Of a stretch of 64,000 nt of DNA, positions 47,797 to 58,596 are shown one piece after another (position 1 is the stretch's first letter; each line of letters starts with the position of its first letter). A program made the translations under genes and the position numbers. The stretch is from Batillaria attramentaria (lineage: Eukaryota; Mollusca; Gastropoda; Batillariidae): positions 62,001 to 126,000 of the forward strand of contig JACVVK020000450.1 in NCBI GenBank assembly GCA_018292915.2. Direction: 5' to 3'. The notes under the pieces were generated by a model. That model ran no database searches, was not told the origin of the DNA, and saw only the letters and a program-made list of their open reading frames with translations.

Positions 47797-47908
47797 GATC
47801 GTATTCAAGTTCAAGCAGGATTCAAATCAGCAAGAAGCAGGGCATCGACGGCGAATCACTGACGGAATCGCAGTATGAAGATGACAACACATTTGGAAAT
47901 GTTGACTC
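47797..47908 (+). CDS. KCNN-like: SK channel copy 2, probable exon 2
   Basis: Good borders (GTGACAG| and CTC|GTAAGC), 112 nt, phase 1 to phase 2. The product SYSSSSRIQISKKQGIDGES continues LTESQYEDDNTFGNVDS: serine-rich and acidic, as expected for a channel N terminus. It joins in frame to the exon at 49765 only if TTGCTTAG is used as acceptor. Confidence 0.5.
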
Positions 47909-49764
47909 GTAAGCTGACAGTATTTTTCTTATCAAAATTTGTCAGTTCGTTCAGCCATATCCGACACGCATATTTAACCTGTTCAGTGCCCAGCGACTGA
48001 TATTTCGGTCGGCACTGCATGTACACTCCAGTGCCCAGTGGCTGAGCATTCAGTCGTCGGCTACACGCTTCTCTATAGGAAACATGTAGTGAACACGTAG
48101 CCGGCTTGGAAACTCCCCTACAAGTACAACTGAGTGTGCACACAACAAATTTTGATGACGATTTAGGGAACTTCACTTGGTGTATAAAACAGAATGAAAG
48201 AATCTTCACTGAATGAATCTTTATGTCTCAACGGTAGGAGTTTTAACACAAAGGTCAATTTTCGAACTTGCCGTTGCTACAACTACTTCATAAAAAACAC
48301 AGAGTGAGAGAGACCCTCACATCCCATAGGTGGTGCATGTGGAAGTGGCAGGTTACTGCGATTTTCAGCAGAAGAAGCGACTTGGCGAGTTTTGGAATGA
48401 TTCAGATTCTGTAGATTAACCTGATGGCATAGCTTTGGTTATGTTTTAATCGAGTGTTGAAGAATCTCGAATTTCCTTTTTTATACTTTGGTCTGCGATA
48501 CTGAAACCTCTGGCAGTGGCAGTTCCGCTTACGTGACCAGCGTCAGGCAGTGAGAAGATTAACACAGAGGCGAGGATTTGTGACAGTACAGAGTATAACA
48601 ATAGTAAATTCCCCGGTGTCCGCTGCGATAGCTGTGTTCAGCAGTTGGTCTAGTCGTTCGCAAATAAGATGTTCCACCACCACCTCCCCGATCCCCTGTT
48701 TAAGGGTTTTGTTGTTGTTGTTGTTTTGTTGTTGTTGTTGTTTTACCTGCAGGCACAGACGCCTCCGTTTTCCGTACTAAGAAGGATATTGATCGTGCTT
48801 AGATTGAAAAGTGGCTTCTCTATACACAGGAAACACGTGCCGGTGTATTTCCAGACAGTAAGTGAAACCTGGAAATTATGAACGATCATACCGAAGACTA
48901 TGGTATGGTTACAGTATTCCGTAGGAGTACCACACTCTTTCACAATACGTTAATTTTTTTAATTTTTTTTTAAGTTGGCGAACAGAGTGGCTGATGCAGC
49001 GCAAATGATACGAAAGATTAAACGCCGCATCGGGGGAGAGAACTGTGCTTGAACCGTGTATGACTTATCTGCCTTTCGATCAGATCAAGGACACTTCACG
49101 TGATAGGCAGGCTTCGCACGGAGTTATCGCTTTCAATGGGAATACCAAAGACCGTAGTAGATAATACGGTCTTTGGGAATACCCTGTGCTAGTTTACATT
49201 AGGTCAAGCTGCATAGACGCCTTTGACGTCATGCATACATTTGTAAGCTGAGGGGGACAGGGTTATCTGGTCTACCAAGTGTCAGCTAATGAGCCAGAAC
49301 TCTTAAGGAAAAGGGAACGTGGTCTTAGACCCCCCCCCCCCACACACACACCCACCCGCCTCCCCCCTGTGCTCGGAGCTGTAGATCTATGTAAGGTCAC
49401 GTTCCTTGACTAATCTCGAACAATCAAATAGACATAATGAAGGTAAAAAAGAAAAAAAAAATCTCTGTAACGTTGTAACACTTCAGAATGTGATCGTTGT
49501 AACGTTGTAGAATATTGTAGAATATGTTCGTTTTCATACTTGATTTCCGTTATTGTTCAGTGTTGTTGTTTTGGGGTTTTTAGTCTTTGTTGCCAGTGCT
49601 TCGTAATGATGATGATGATGATGATGATGATAATGAGGATGATGGTGGGTTTTTGTTTGTTTGTTTGTTTGTTTTTGGGTTTTTTTGTGTGTTTTTTTGT
49701 TGTTTTTTTTGTTGTTGTTGGTTGTTGTTTTTTTTTTTTGGGGGGGGGGGGGGGTCTTGCTTAG
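47909..49764 (+). other. Intron 2 of SK copy 2
   Basis: Contains (TTG)n at 48711-48743, a (GATGAT)n tract at 49608-49635, (TTTG)n, T- and G-runs just before the next acceptor, and a short exon-like segment (48752-48859: CTGCAG| ... ACAGACA|GTAAGT) open in one frame that does not fit the flanking phases. Confidence 0.4.
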
Positions 49765-50194
49765 TTCCACAGGTATTCCGGACAAGCAACGAAGCGGAAC
49801 AAAAGCAAAGTCAAAAGGTAAATGGAGAAGCCGAACGAATCTCTTCAAGCGCCGCGTGAGCTTCAGAGAGCAGTCCTCCGAGTCGAGCATCAGCAGGGAA
49901 ACCACCGAGCCAAGGCTTCCCACTACGTCACCTCATTTCAGCGGGACACGGGCCTGGAACCCTTTCGGTGGCATCTGTGGGTTTTTCGGACCACGAAGCA
50001 TGAGAGGCAGTACTGACAGCGGTCTCTGGGACAGCTGTGACATGGTCGGAAAGAGTGTCGCAGACAACATTAGTTTTCGCATTTGTGAACGAATGAGGCT
50101 GCTGCGGCGACGGCGCATTTTGGTGGATACGGCCTTCGCTCTGGCGTTCTTGGGAACGGGCTTCATGATGACAGAGACGGAGTTGTTTTTAAGG
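49765..50194 (+). CDS. KCNN-like: SK channel copy 2, exon with N-terminal domain and S1
   Basis: 430 nt, phase 2 to phase 0, donor AAGG|GTACGC. The product is basic (KAKSKGKWRSRTNLFKRRV), then Ser-rich, and at its end has RICERMRLLRRRRILVDTAF and a hydrophobic helix ending MMTETELFLR. The (I/M)-x-ETEL motif after S1 is an SK family signature. The alternative acceptor CCACAG at 49772 would break the phase with the previous exon. Confidence 0.8.
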
Positions 50195-50202
50195 GTACGC
50201 AC

Positions 50203-50213
50203 GCACGCACACA

Positions 50214-50257
<44 letters not shown>

Positions 50258-50260
50258 CAG
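50203..50260 (+). repeat. (CGCA)n/(CA)n microsatellite after the S1 exon
   Basis: Begins eight bases after the donor site, GTACGCACGCACG and so on. It could influence splicing, but nothing else supports that. Confidence 0.7.
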
Positions 50261-51255
50261 ACTGGCTGAAACGTTTGTTTCAGGAATGGTGACTTGAGGC
50301 ATAATAATCTGCCTATCTTACCGAGAGATAATAATAATAATAATATTAATAACAAAAATAAGAATAAGAATAAGAATAATGGTTGAAACAGTTCAGTAAC
50401 TTCGTTTGATTAACCTGCCGTTGCTGATATGTGCATTCTAAAGAGAGAGAGAGAGCAGCTTCGTATGGAAGCGGAAAATAAGCAGTTCCACTGTACCGAG
50501 GAGCTGTATAGTTTAACTGTATAACTGGGTCTGTTTCGCGTATCAGGTCCATCACAGTCAAGGACACATCAAACCGAAGGCTGCCAGGCCTGATGGACTC
50601 AGTCGTGTTTAGCTAGTTCAAGTTGTTCGCCTGTTCCATTAGGACAGCTCCCCCCCCCTCCCCCCCCCCCACACACACACTCCTCTCCCGACCATTACCT
50701 ACCGCTTGGGTCCGTCTCCAGTCGTGTGGCAGGGATGCTAACTTGATACCCTACCTTACCTACCTACCTACCTACCAATATGGAAGCGCTCACCCACCCC
50801 TCATCCCACAGCTAAAATGGAGTAACTTTATCGTGCGCCGGCCGCTTTTACTCCGGAGTAAATATATCGTAGCGGGAAGTATCCGTCGTACGAGATTTGT
50901 TTTTCACTCCTGAGTAAGAATTTCTTCACGAGTCACATTTTCGAACCGGGAAGCCGCGTCCGTCACGGCAGAGGAGTACTTCTGTCGTTCGAAATTTTAC
51001 GAGAATTTTTTCACTCCGGAGTAAGAATTTCTTTGCGGTGTGAAATCCTTTGGGGAGTAAGTTTGTTACACGTGTACCGGTGGCTAGTCCCACAATTACT
51101 GGTAACAATGGTAAGTGGTCATACAGTCGCCACTATGCCACGTCGAGTGATCAGCGGGCGCTTGCTGTCCCGAGATGCCGCGAAATAAGTCTTTGCAGCT
51201 TGCGCGGCGTAAGGCCCTACATAACTAGCTGTCCCGAGACTGTTCACGCTCCCAC

Positions 51256-51619
51256 CACAGACCTAAAAAAAAGATAGACGCACCGCCGCACGCTGCCACC
51301 GCTGCTTGCGAGTGTCGCTATCGCGGCCATCTTGTGAATACCAGAACTCAGATGTATAGAGGATCTTTGGATGCTCTGTGTACAGGACGCCTCGTTCGAA
51401 ATACAAAGTTCTTTAGAAAGACGTCATCAGAAATGTGACGTAAGATAAAGCGGACCAATGCTATGCGCGCTATGTAAACAGCTGATAGCGTCTGGCCAAT
51501 GCTATGCGCGCTATGTAAATAGCTGATAGCGTCTGGCACTTCCAGGTACTCGCAACATGGCGCGCGGCGGCGTCACACTTCCAGCACCGCAGGGGGTCTA
51601 TCTTTTTTAGGTCTGTGGC
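51256..51619. mobile_element. hAT-like MITE, copy B, intact
   Basis: Termini CACAGACCTAAAAAA and its inverse TTTTTTAGGTCTGTG, flanked by a perfect 8-bp direct repeat GCTCCCAC (51248-51255 and 51620-51627). An 8-bp duplication with CA...TG ends is typical of hAT transposons. The 364-bp interior is non-coding and matches 46531-46860. Confidence 0.75.
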
Positions 51620-51820
51620 TCCCACGCAGTCCTCCTCAGTCCGCGAAGCAAATCACCTTCAAATAGCAGGCGGATCCGACCATACAGAACGTGACTATAG
51701 CCTTACTGGCTCTTGGCTATATATATATGCGGGAGCCGGATAGCCGGATGGTAGAGCGTTGGACTTTCAATGCTAGGGTCGTGAGTCCGAATCCTGTCTG
51801 GGGCCAAATACTTGTGCAGG

Positions 51821-52302
51821 GCCCGTATGTACTAGTCGAGGTTAGGGCTTTTAGCCCCGGGTTAGAGTGTAACCTCGAACCAAACTAGCTCTAGGGTTAA
51901 ATTTTCTGTTTTTTTGTTTTTGTTTTTTTTGTTGTTTTTGTTTTAAATCAGGAAGCGGGGCCCATTCCAGGAAGGGGGTGGGGTGGGTGTTTGGGAGTTT
52001 AGCGTCCTTTTCCACCACACAGGGTGATATCAAAGACGGGGCAACGATGAAAAAGCCAGCACAAATATTTGGCTCCAGCCGGGATCGAACTCGCGACCCG
52101 AGCATAGAAGTCCAACGCTCTATCATTCGACCACCCCGGCTCCCCATTCCAGGAAGGAGCCTGAGCTGTTATATAGAAGGATTTTTTTCTTCCTTTCTTT
52201 TTTTTAAATTTAATTTTGCTTTTGGGTTTCTCTTGTCCTAGTCTGGGTTAGGCCCGTAGCCGTGGGTTAAATTAACCTCGACTTTTACATACGGGCCCTG
52301 GC
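51821..52302. mobile_element. Inverted-repeat element with GGGCCCGTATGTA ends
   Basis: Left end GGGCCCGTATGTACTAGTCG and right end the inverse, with about 26-bp terminal inverted repeats. It sits inside a SINE and itself contains another SINE. A right-end copy is at 11350-11460. No coding sequence. Confidence 0.65.
51975..52146 (-). repeat. tRNA-derived SINE nested in the GGGCCC element
   Basis: Minus-strand SINE with box B GAGTTCGATCCCGGC and box A. It is flanked by ATTCCAGGAAG on both sides (51964-51974 and 52147-52157), showing a clean retroposition. Confidence 0.85.
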
Positions 52303-52465
52303 CTTTTTACTCGTTACACCGTCTGTCGTATCACCAACACGTGGTGGAACAGGACGTTAAACTCCCAAACACCCACCCACCTACCCTCTTGGCTATAATA
52401 TGTATGTACATGCTGGCGAGACACGGAGAGTACATACTGGCTTCATCTTCACTCTTGTGTGGCAG

Positions 52466-52642
52466 AACCACATAACGAAAACAAGCATGGAGTCGATCGC
52501 ACTTCTGACGTTGGTGTCACTGTCCACGTTACTTTTGCTGGTTGTCATTGTGGTCTATCACGTGACGATTTTCCAACAAAAGCTCGTGGACACTGGACTA
52601 GGCGACATCAGACTGCTCACAACACCTCGGGCATTGCTGGCT
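52466..52642 (+). CDS. KCNN-like: SK channel copy 2, S2 exon
   Basis: 177 nt, phase 0 to phase 0, borders TGTGGCAG| and GGCT|GTAAGT. The product is NHITKTSMESIALLTLVSL with the hydrophobic helix STLLLLVVIVVYHVTIF, then VDTGLGDIRLLTTPRALLA. It corresponds to SK S2 (a YH motif at its inner end) and the S2-S3 linker. Confidence 0.85.
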
Positions 52643-52693
52643 GTAAGTATATCACGTGCGTTTTTCCGTGGACGTGGCTGGTTTACTGTTAGG

Positions 52694-53709
52694 CCTCGGT
52701 CACAACCGGCCGCACGATTTTTTTATGCTTGCGATCTCCACGAAATGTCTGCGGCCTGCGGCTTCTACGATCTGAATTTAAAAAAAATTAAGGTTGCAAA
52801 TCGTGTGTACGATATACGTGCGATGGCGTACGTTCCCGCAAGTCTCGCACGGGTAACGTCTTGCGATTTCAGTTGGTCAAAAATCGTACGACGGCCGTAC
52901 GTTGTCCTCGCAGTTATCGTACGGAGGTCGTACGCCTTCGTACGACGTTCGTGCGATGTTGACGATGTTTGCACGGGTTATACGGGTGTCGTGCTTGCGC
53001 CGTACGGCTATCGTAAGTGCTCTGTACGCGTGGTGTGCGTCGGTCGTTCGACGGCCATGGCCGACGCGCGTTTTTCATGCATATAAGGACCAGCCTACAT
53101 ATATACATGTAGTTTGGAAAGAAGACATCAGAGGATTTGGATATTATTAACAGAGAGTTTGACAAATCTATGGACACGTACACAACTTGACAGACACTGA
53201 CACAGCACTGCAACACTTCTACATTGCACACCAACATCCCCCGGGCCCGCACCTGGTCTTGCTTCAGGCTTGCGGAGCACTCACGGAGCACGTGCGTGCA
53301 TCGTGGGAACATCGTACTACCGACTTGCGGTCTGTGATCACGTGCGGCCATCGTGCGGTCCTCGTGGGAAGCACGCAAGACAACCGTGCGTCACTTGTGC
53401 GTTCATCGTGCGGCCGCCGTGCGGCCATCGTGACCTATTTTTCTCGCCCCGAGAGGTCAAAGTCGTACAATGCACTTGCGGCAATCGTGTGTTGGCCGTA
53501 CAGTGGCCGTGCGGCCAACGCAAGTGTGTAAAAAATCGCAGGTGATCGTAGAGTTTGTTTATCATGTCGAAAACCGGCCGCAGCGCGCTGCGGTCTCCTT
53601 GCGACCTGGAAATTTCGCAGGACGCCCGTGCGCCGTTCGCAAGATTTGCCACGATTTTTGGCCGTAGACCCGCCGTAGGAGCCCGTACGGCCGGTTGTGA
53701 CCGTAGCTT
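52694..53709. mobile_element. Approximately 1-kb CGTACG-rich inverted-repeat element
   Basis: Ends CGGTCACAACCGGCCG and its inverse CGGCCGGTTGTGACCG, flanked by approximate TTAGGC repeats. The interior is packed with variants of TCGTACGGCCGTAC and CGTGCGGCCATCGTGCGG. Long open frames across it arise from this biased composition. It sits just after the S2 exon. Confidence 0.6.
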
Positions 53710-53777
53710 TAGGCAAGAAACCAAACTACGTTAGAGAAGGCATTTCTGTTGGTTTTATTCCTTTGTTTGTTGTGGCT

Positions 53778-53778
<1 letters not shown>

Positions 53779-53837
<59 letters not shown>

Positions 53838-53857
53838 GTTGTTGTTGTTGTTGTTGT

Positions 53858-53913
<56 letters not shown>
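53779..53913 (+). repeat. (GT)n-(GTT)n-(GT)n compound microsatellite
   Basis: Two long GT tracts flank about seven GTT units. The cysteine/valine or histidine/threonine open frames here are artefacts of the repeat. Confidence 0.95.
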
Positions 53914-53917
<4 letters not shown>

Positions 53918-54321
53918 CGGTTCGGCTTCTGTTTTCCATTTCTGGCAAAACAAAGTTTCCGACAAGGAAATCCCATGTCGGATACCTTGGTCGAAATAGT
54001 CTTAGAGATTAGTAGAGCTCCGAATGCAGCACACTGACGTTTGATGGTCGCAAAAAAACTCTGTAAACGGGGTCCGCATTTTTTTCCCGCTCTTGTCGGC
54101 TGCTCGAACTCAGTGAACTACAAGGTCACTGCGCGGCTTTGGCTTCCATCAGCTTTCTAACGCAAGCCCGTATTTGTGTCTTAGTGATGTGATGCTAAAC
54201 ACCACCAAAACACCCCAGATGGATCTGTGAGCCTAACAATCTTACAGTTTAGGGCCATCAAGGTCACTAGTTTGTGCAGCTCTAACTGCGGTACACTGGC
54301 GTTTGCTGGCAGCGTTCAGAC

Positions 54322-54600
54322 AGGGGATTTGGTCTGGTGGTTAAGGCATCCGACTTCGGATCCTGAGCTGCCGGGTTCGAGTCCCTGGTGGGCAGGAATA
54401 TGGTGGGATTTTTCCTTTCCATATCGAGTCTAATCCATGTGCAGACTCGTTTGCGGTGCCTGTCTCGCCTTCGTGTACACACGCACGCACAAACATCAAG
54501 TGTGCACGCTAAAAATCCCACGTTCATCTTTCGAAGAAGAGTAGGCTGTGGCCGGTGGCGTGGTAAACAGAAGTACTGTCGCACGCACCAGAGTGAATAG
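54322..54600 (+). repeat. tRNA-derived SINE, second family
   Basis: The tRNA-like head GGGATTTGGTCTGGTGG, TTAAGGCATCCGACTTCGGA and box B GGGTTCGAGTCCC, followed by the body GGTGGGATTTTTCC and CTAAAAATCCCACGTTCATC. This differs from the family found in F elements. The 3' limit is uncertain; a (TACCA)n run at 54722-54741 may be its tail. Confidence 0.7.
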
Positions 54601-54915
54601 CAGGGTGGAGGTTTGCACACAAAGTAGCGCTGAACGGCAGCAGGCTTTCACTGCTTCGTCCTCCAGCCCTGCGGCGCCGTGAGCATTTCAGCAGAGATGG
54701 ATATGTGCGCCGAGGAGAAGTCTACCATACCATACCATACCTTGTCCGAGGCGCTCCTGGTCAGCCGTGTGGCAAGACTATGGCAGACGCTGTGCGTTTC
54801 GGCGTCTGCCTGTTAAATGCCAGCCCGTATGGCGCTGTAACTGAGTGGGTGTCTAAGCGGTACGATGATGGACACTTCTTACACTATTTCCGGGCTAGGT
54901 AAAACAAACAAACAA

Positions 54916-54929
54916 GAAAACAACAACGA

Positions 54930-55000
<71 letters not shown>
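54916..55000 (+). repeat. (AAC)n and (CA)n microsatellites before the S3-S4 exon
   Basis: AAC repeats (about 54928-54960) run into CA repeats (54961-54998), about 135 bp before the acceptor. Confidence 0.9.
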
Positions 55001-55003
<3 letters not shown>

Positions 55004-55134
55004 AACACACAAACAGAACAAGAAGAGACATGATTGGGACATCAGTTTACAAGCGATTGTGCTTCGCAGGAATACACAGACTCTGCACGCATTACTTTTC
55101 TGCACGGCCTCTGACAATTCCATTTCCTCACCAG

Positions 55135-55329
55135 GTGTCCATGGAGCTGATAGTGTGCGCTGTGCACCCGCCTCCTATCCGCTTCCGTGATCATGAACAC
55201 GACGACCACGATGACAGTACGCTGTGTGTTCTCATGTTCGGCCGTCTCTACCTCATCGGGCGCCTCTTTCTCGTCCATTCCAATCTGGTGAAGGACACCT
55301 CCACCCGTAGTCTTGGGACTCTCAACAAG
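55135..55329 (+). CDS. KCNN-like: SK channel copy 2, S3-S4 exon
   Basis: 195 nt, phase 0 to phase 0, borders CACCAG| and CAAG|GTGATG. The product VSMELIVCAVHPPP is the end of S3 with the SK-typical CA-x-HP-x-P motif. Then comes a short loop with IRFRDHEHDDHDD, and S4 (VLMFGRLYLIGRLFLVHSNL) and KDTSTRSLGTLNK. The loop is shorter than in vertebrate SK channels and is strikingly His/Asp-rich. Confidence 0.92.
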
Positions 55330-56761
55330 GTGATGTTGATGCTGCTGCTGATGATGGCGATGATGCCTGTTTTCTGCTGTTGTGATGTAGCAGATGGTTA
55401 CGATTGGTTGCTTGGCTGGTTGGGTGGTTGGGGGTTTGGAATCCATTTTTCACCATTGACCGTTTCTCAGAAGCCACCCTGACTAAAAACGCCAAACGTG
55501 GTCATGAACTGTCCGTGTATGTGGATTTCGTGGTGACCATTGCGGTCAGCCTGATGAAGGTTACCGACATGCGAAGCTTCAGAGGGCTTCAATACTGCAA
55601 AGAACACCCAGAAGTAAATAAAAACAGATCTACAGTTCATAGCCATTGTTGCGCAATCTGGCCGTGCTGCGTGCTGTGATACACTTTCTGACTCGTCTCG
55701 ACATTTGGTAGGTCACTTCTAAAAATACCTCACTGAATCGCATGAACAGATAACTCACAACAAAAACATTTTAATGAGCGATTCTGCATTATTCAATAAT
55801 TACATAAGACAAATACGAATGGTTTCAGTCAACAAATTCGTAAAAGAAAACTTACAAAACAACAAGAAACAAAGGGTACTCATTTCTGTGCGTAGGCGAG
55901 CGAGATGCGCACTGGCTGATTGGGAATGTGCATGGCCGGTCGATAGTTCTAGAGCGGGAACGTTTGAATACCTGGTTTTGCTGGATTATTTCTGATAAAT
56001 ATTGACAAGATACTGTGGGACGTTGAAAGTGGGATTCGTGCTGCTCTGGAGAGACAGGATTTGGTTTGTGTTTGCGCTGCAGAGATGGTGTTGTTCGGAC
56101 AAGAGGTAAGTGCGGTGGCAGTGTACCAAAGCCAGGGAGTTTCGTTTCAGTTCTGCTTCACACATTTTCCGATTGTGTAAATGACCGTGTGGAACGGTTG
56201 TTCGCCACTCGCCACTCGACTTTCAAAGCCCTTTAAAATTTGATCATACGACGTGGGAAAACGTTCCGTGTCGGTTCCATTGGCGAAAGGTTGCCCAAGT
56301 CGAAACTGATTGGGCCCCGAGTCGGTCATGGATAGGCCTAGTCTGGTCGTCTGCTGATGAGGCAATGACCTTTGTGCACTGTATTCATACGCTAAAAGTT
56401 TCATACGCTGGTGATCATCGACTTGGGATCATCGTGGAATAATCACCAGTAAGTTTTTACGTGCTGACCAATGAGAGCGTCAAACTCGAGCGTGATTGCG
56501 TTAGGCCTACAATGATTGTGAATACCGTTGCCTCTTAGGGTGACCTTTCCTACAGGCCAGGCGCACACATGAGTCTCAAAGGCTTTTGCCGTTCTAGTTT
56601 ATGAAGACTCAGTGTGTGTGTGTGTGTGTGTGTGTGTGAAGGACAGACAGTTGGTGAGACCTGTGCGTCTATGATCTCATCCTTGGAAAATAAAGTTTCA
56701 GCCAGTCAGACTCTTTGAAGACACGAGAAAAAAAGCTTATGCGTGGGTGTTGGTGTTGCAG
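55330..56761 (+). other. Intron between S3-S4 and S5 exons of SK copy 2
   Basis: No gene or strong repeat apart from (GT)n at 56609-56636. Sequence near 56540-56600 resembles 11585-11630 before the S5 exon of copy 1 (GGTGACC, then CACACATGA, then TCAAAGG), so intron homology survives. Confidence 0.5.
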
Positions 56762-56924
56762 GTGCCTATTAACGAAAAGTTCGTTTTCAAAGCCCTCATG
56801 ACGGAGCGCCCTGGAGCTCTACTGTTTTTCATCATGGCCCTTATTTTCATGGTTACCAGCTGGTGTGTGCACGCTTGTGAATTGAGTTTTGTTCATGCGA
56901 TAACACACCACAACGCAACTCAAG
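56762..56924 (+). CDS. KCNN-like: SK channel copy 2, S4-S5 linker and S5 exon
   Basis: 163 nt, phase 0 to phase 1, borders TTGCAG| and CAAG|GTAATA. The product VPINEKFVFKALMTERPGAL continues into the S5 helix (LLFFIMALIFMVTSW) and VHACELSFVHAI. It is a close match to 11686-11848. Confidence 0.93.
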
Positions 56925-57483
56925 GTAATATAAAGGCAGCTCATGGGTTTTGGCGATCGCAATTTGATTGTTTGTCTAGATGGGGAAGAGGGGGGAAGGA
57001 AGGGGGGGGGAGGGTGTGTGCTGTATCCACTGAGAAGGGTTTGCTTTTGCATATACTGAAAACATGAACGGCTGTGCTATTTTCTGTTTTGGTTGTTGCT
57101 CACACGGCTGGTATGTGCCTGCATGTGAAGCGACTTTTACACCATACTGCAACTCGAGTAAAGGCAACTCAAGTTTTCAGACACCCGCTTTTAAATGGTT
57201 GGTTTGGAAAAGGCGAGGGTGGGGATGGCGATAGGGCTGCGTTTCTCCATGTCCAAGAACAATGGTTTGTCTTTTAACACAAACATAAGCGTTACTGTTG
57301 TTGTTAAGGCGAAGAAAAAAACTGAGTGAGTGAGTGGGTGGGTGAGTTTTTAGGGCTTAAAGCCGCGCAAGCCACAAAGACTAATTCGCGGCTGAGTAGG
57401 AAAAACTAAGTTTAACAGATTCAATGGGTTGCGTACACAAGTTTCCTGTTTGACGCGGTGAAAATTGCTCTCGGTCTGTTCAG

Positions 57484-57869
57484 ACTGGAACAATCCGGTC
57501 GACCCGGCAGACGTTAAAGGCCAGTACGTGCTCCAGGCCATGTGGATGTCAGCCATCACCTTGCTCACCGTCGGCTACGGAGACGTCACGCCGTATTCCA
57601 CGTGTGGCCGGTTGACGGCTGTGGTGGTGGGGATGCTGGGTGTCTTGATCACGGCCCTGCTGGTGGCCGTCATGGCGCAGAAACTGGAGCAGTCACGCGC
57701 CGAGAAGTATCTGCACACGTTCTTTTCCCGCATGCGCATGAACAGGTTGTACAAGAACGCAGCGGCCCACGTCATCAAGTCCATACTCATGCTGTGGCGT
57801 TTGAAGCATCTACCCGATGGGGACAGGAAATACAGAAAGCGGCTGTTGTGTTACGGGAAACTTATGCAG
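57484..57869 (+). CDS. KCNN-like: SK channel copy 2, pore, S6 and calmodulin-binding exon
   Basis: 386 nt, phase 1 to phase 0, borders CTGTTCAG| and ATGCAG|GTATTG. It encodes DWNNPVDPADVKGQY, pore helix and filter AITLLTVGYGD, VTPYSTCGR, S6 (TAVVVGMLGVLITALLVAVM), then EQSRAEKYLHTFFSRMRMNR, LYKNAAAHVIKS and LLCYGKLMQ of the calmodulin-binding domain. Between about 57535 and 57725 it differs from copy 1 at only a few bases. Confidence 0.95.
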
Positions 57870-58385
57870 GTATTGACTGGACCAGCGTGCTGGACCACTG
57901 TAATGTCCCAGGGTGTTTAACTCATTGCCGACCTTGACCGCGGGCCGTGACATTCTCCCGTGACCTAGGCACTGTGTGCGTGCAATAACCCTTCCAACCG
58001 GGCAATACAGGTTAGCAATTTTTCGATTTTTTTTTGGGGGGGGGGGAAAGAGGTCTTCCACAGACGTTTCCTAATTGTGTTGGGTATGGTTTGAAAGATA
58101 ATTATATGCACTTTTAAAGAAAACTATTTTGGTGTGGAAAAATTGGGCATAACGGCGACAGTGAGAGCGGAGATAACATGGGTTGTGGGTGCTGGGTAAC
58201 AGCGTCCTATCGCGTCAGCGACCGGGGTGTAGGTGTGTGGTTGGGAACGGTATGCAAGGGCTCTGCACAAACGTTGGGTGCATAGTTGTGAAAAAGCTTA
58301 GTCGCACCTGAAAGCCCCCCCCCCCCCCCCCACGAGAACCAGCAAACAGAGTACAATGAATGTTCTACGCTTGCTTCTCGTTCAG

Positions 58386-58596
58386 GCGGTGCGCGCCATG
58401 CGCCGTTGGAAGGTAAGCAAAATGCAAGTTGGGGAATCAGCGATCGGTGTGATAGAAGTCAACGCGGCCGTGTCTGACGTGCACCGCCTCACGGAGATCA
58501 TCACTGATCAGCAGAGCCATCTGGTGGAGCGGTCGGACGAGATGGAGGACAGGCTGTGGACTATTGAAAACAAACTCGACCATGTCGCCAAGACCA
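58386..58596 (+). CDS. KCNN-like: SK channel copy 2, calmodulin-binding end and coiled coil
   Basis: 211 nt, phase 0 to phase 1, borders CGTTCAG| and ACCA|GTAAGT. The product AVRAMRRWKVSKMQVGESAI continues to a coiled coil (SDVHRLTEIITDQQSHLVER, then EDRLWTIENKLDHV). Confidence 0.9.

Larger units (their letters stand above)
51732..52386 (+). repeat. tRNA-derived SINE split by an inserted element
   Basis: The head (GGGAGCCGGATAGCCGGATG, then box B GAGTCCGAATCC) ends at TTGTGC (51820). The SINE body resumes with TGGCC at 52303 and continues to the tail AAACACCCACCC. The inserted element is listed separately. Confidence 0.75.

Noticed and set aside
49540..49764. Aspartate-, Phe- or Cys-rich frames before the S1 exon of SK copy 2
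   Set aside because: They come from GATGAT, TTTG and homopolymer runs. The exon starts at a splice acceptor downstream.
52400..53724. Several long overlapping frames on both strands after the S2 exon
   Set aside because: Only 52466-52642 is an exon. The remainder arises from the stop-poor CGTACG-rich element.
53697..54012. Overlapping frames on both strands with Cys-Val or His-Thr repeats
   Set aside because: Pure microsatellite translation. The same applies to frames at 12142-12384, 20235-20553, 44744-45094 and 60768-61135.
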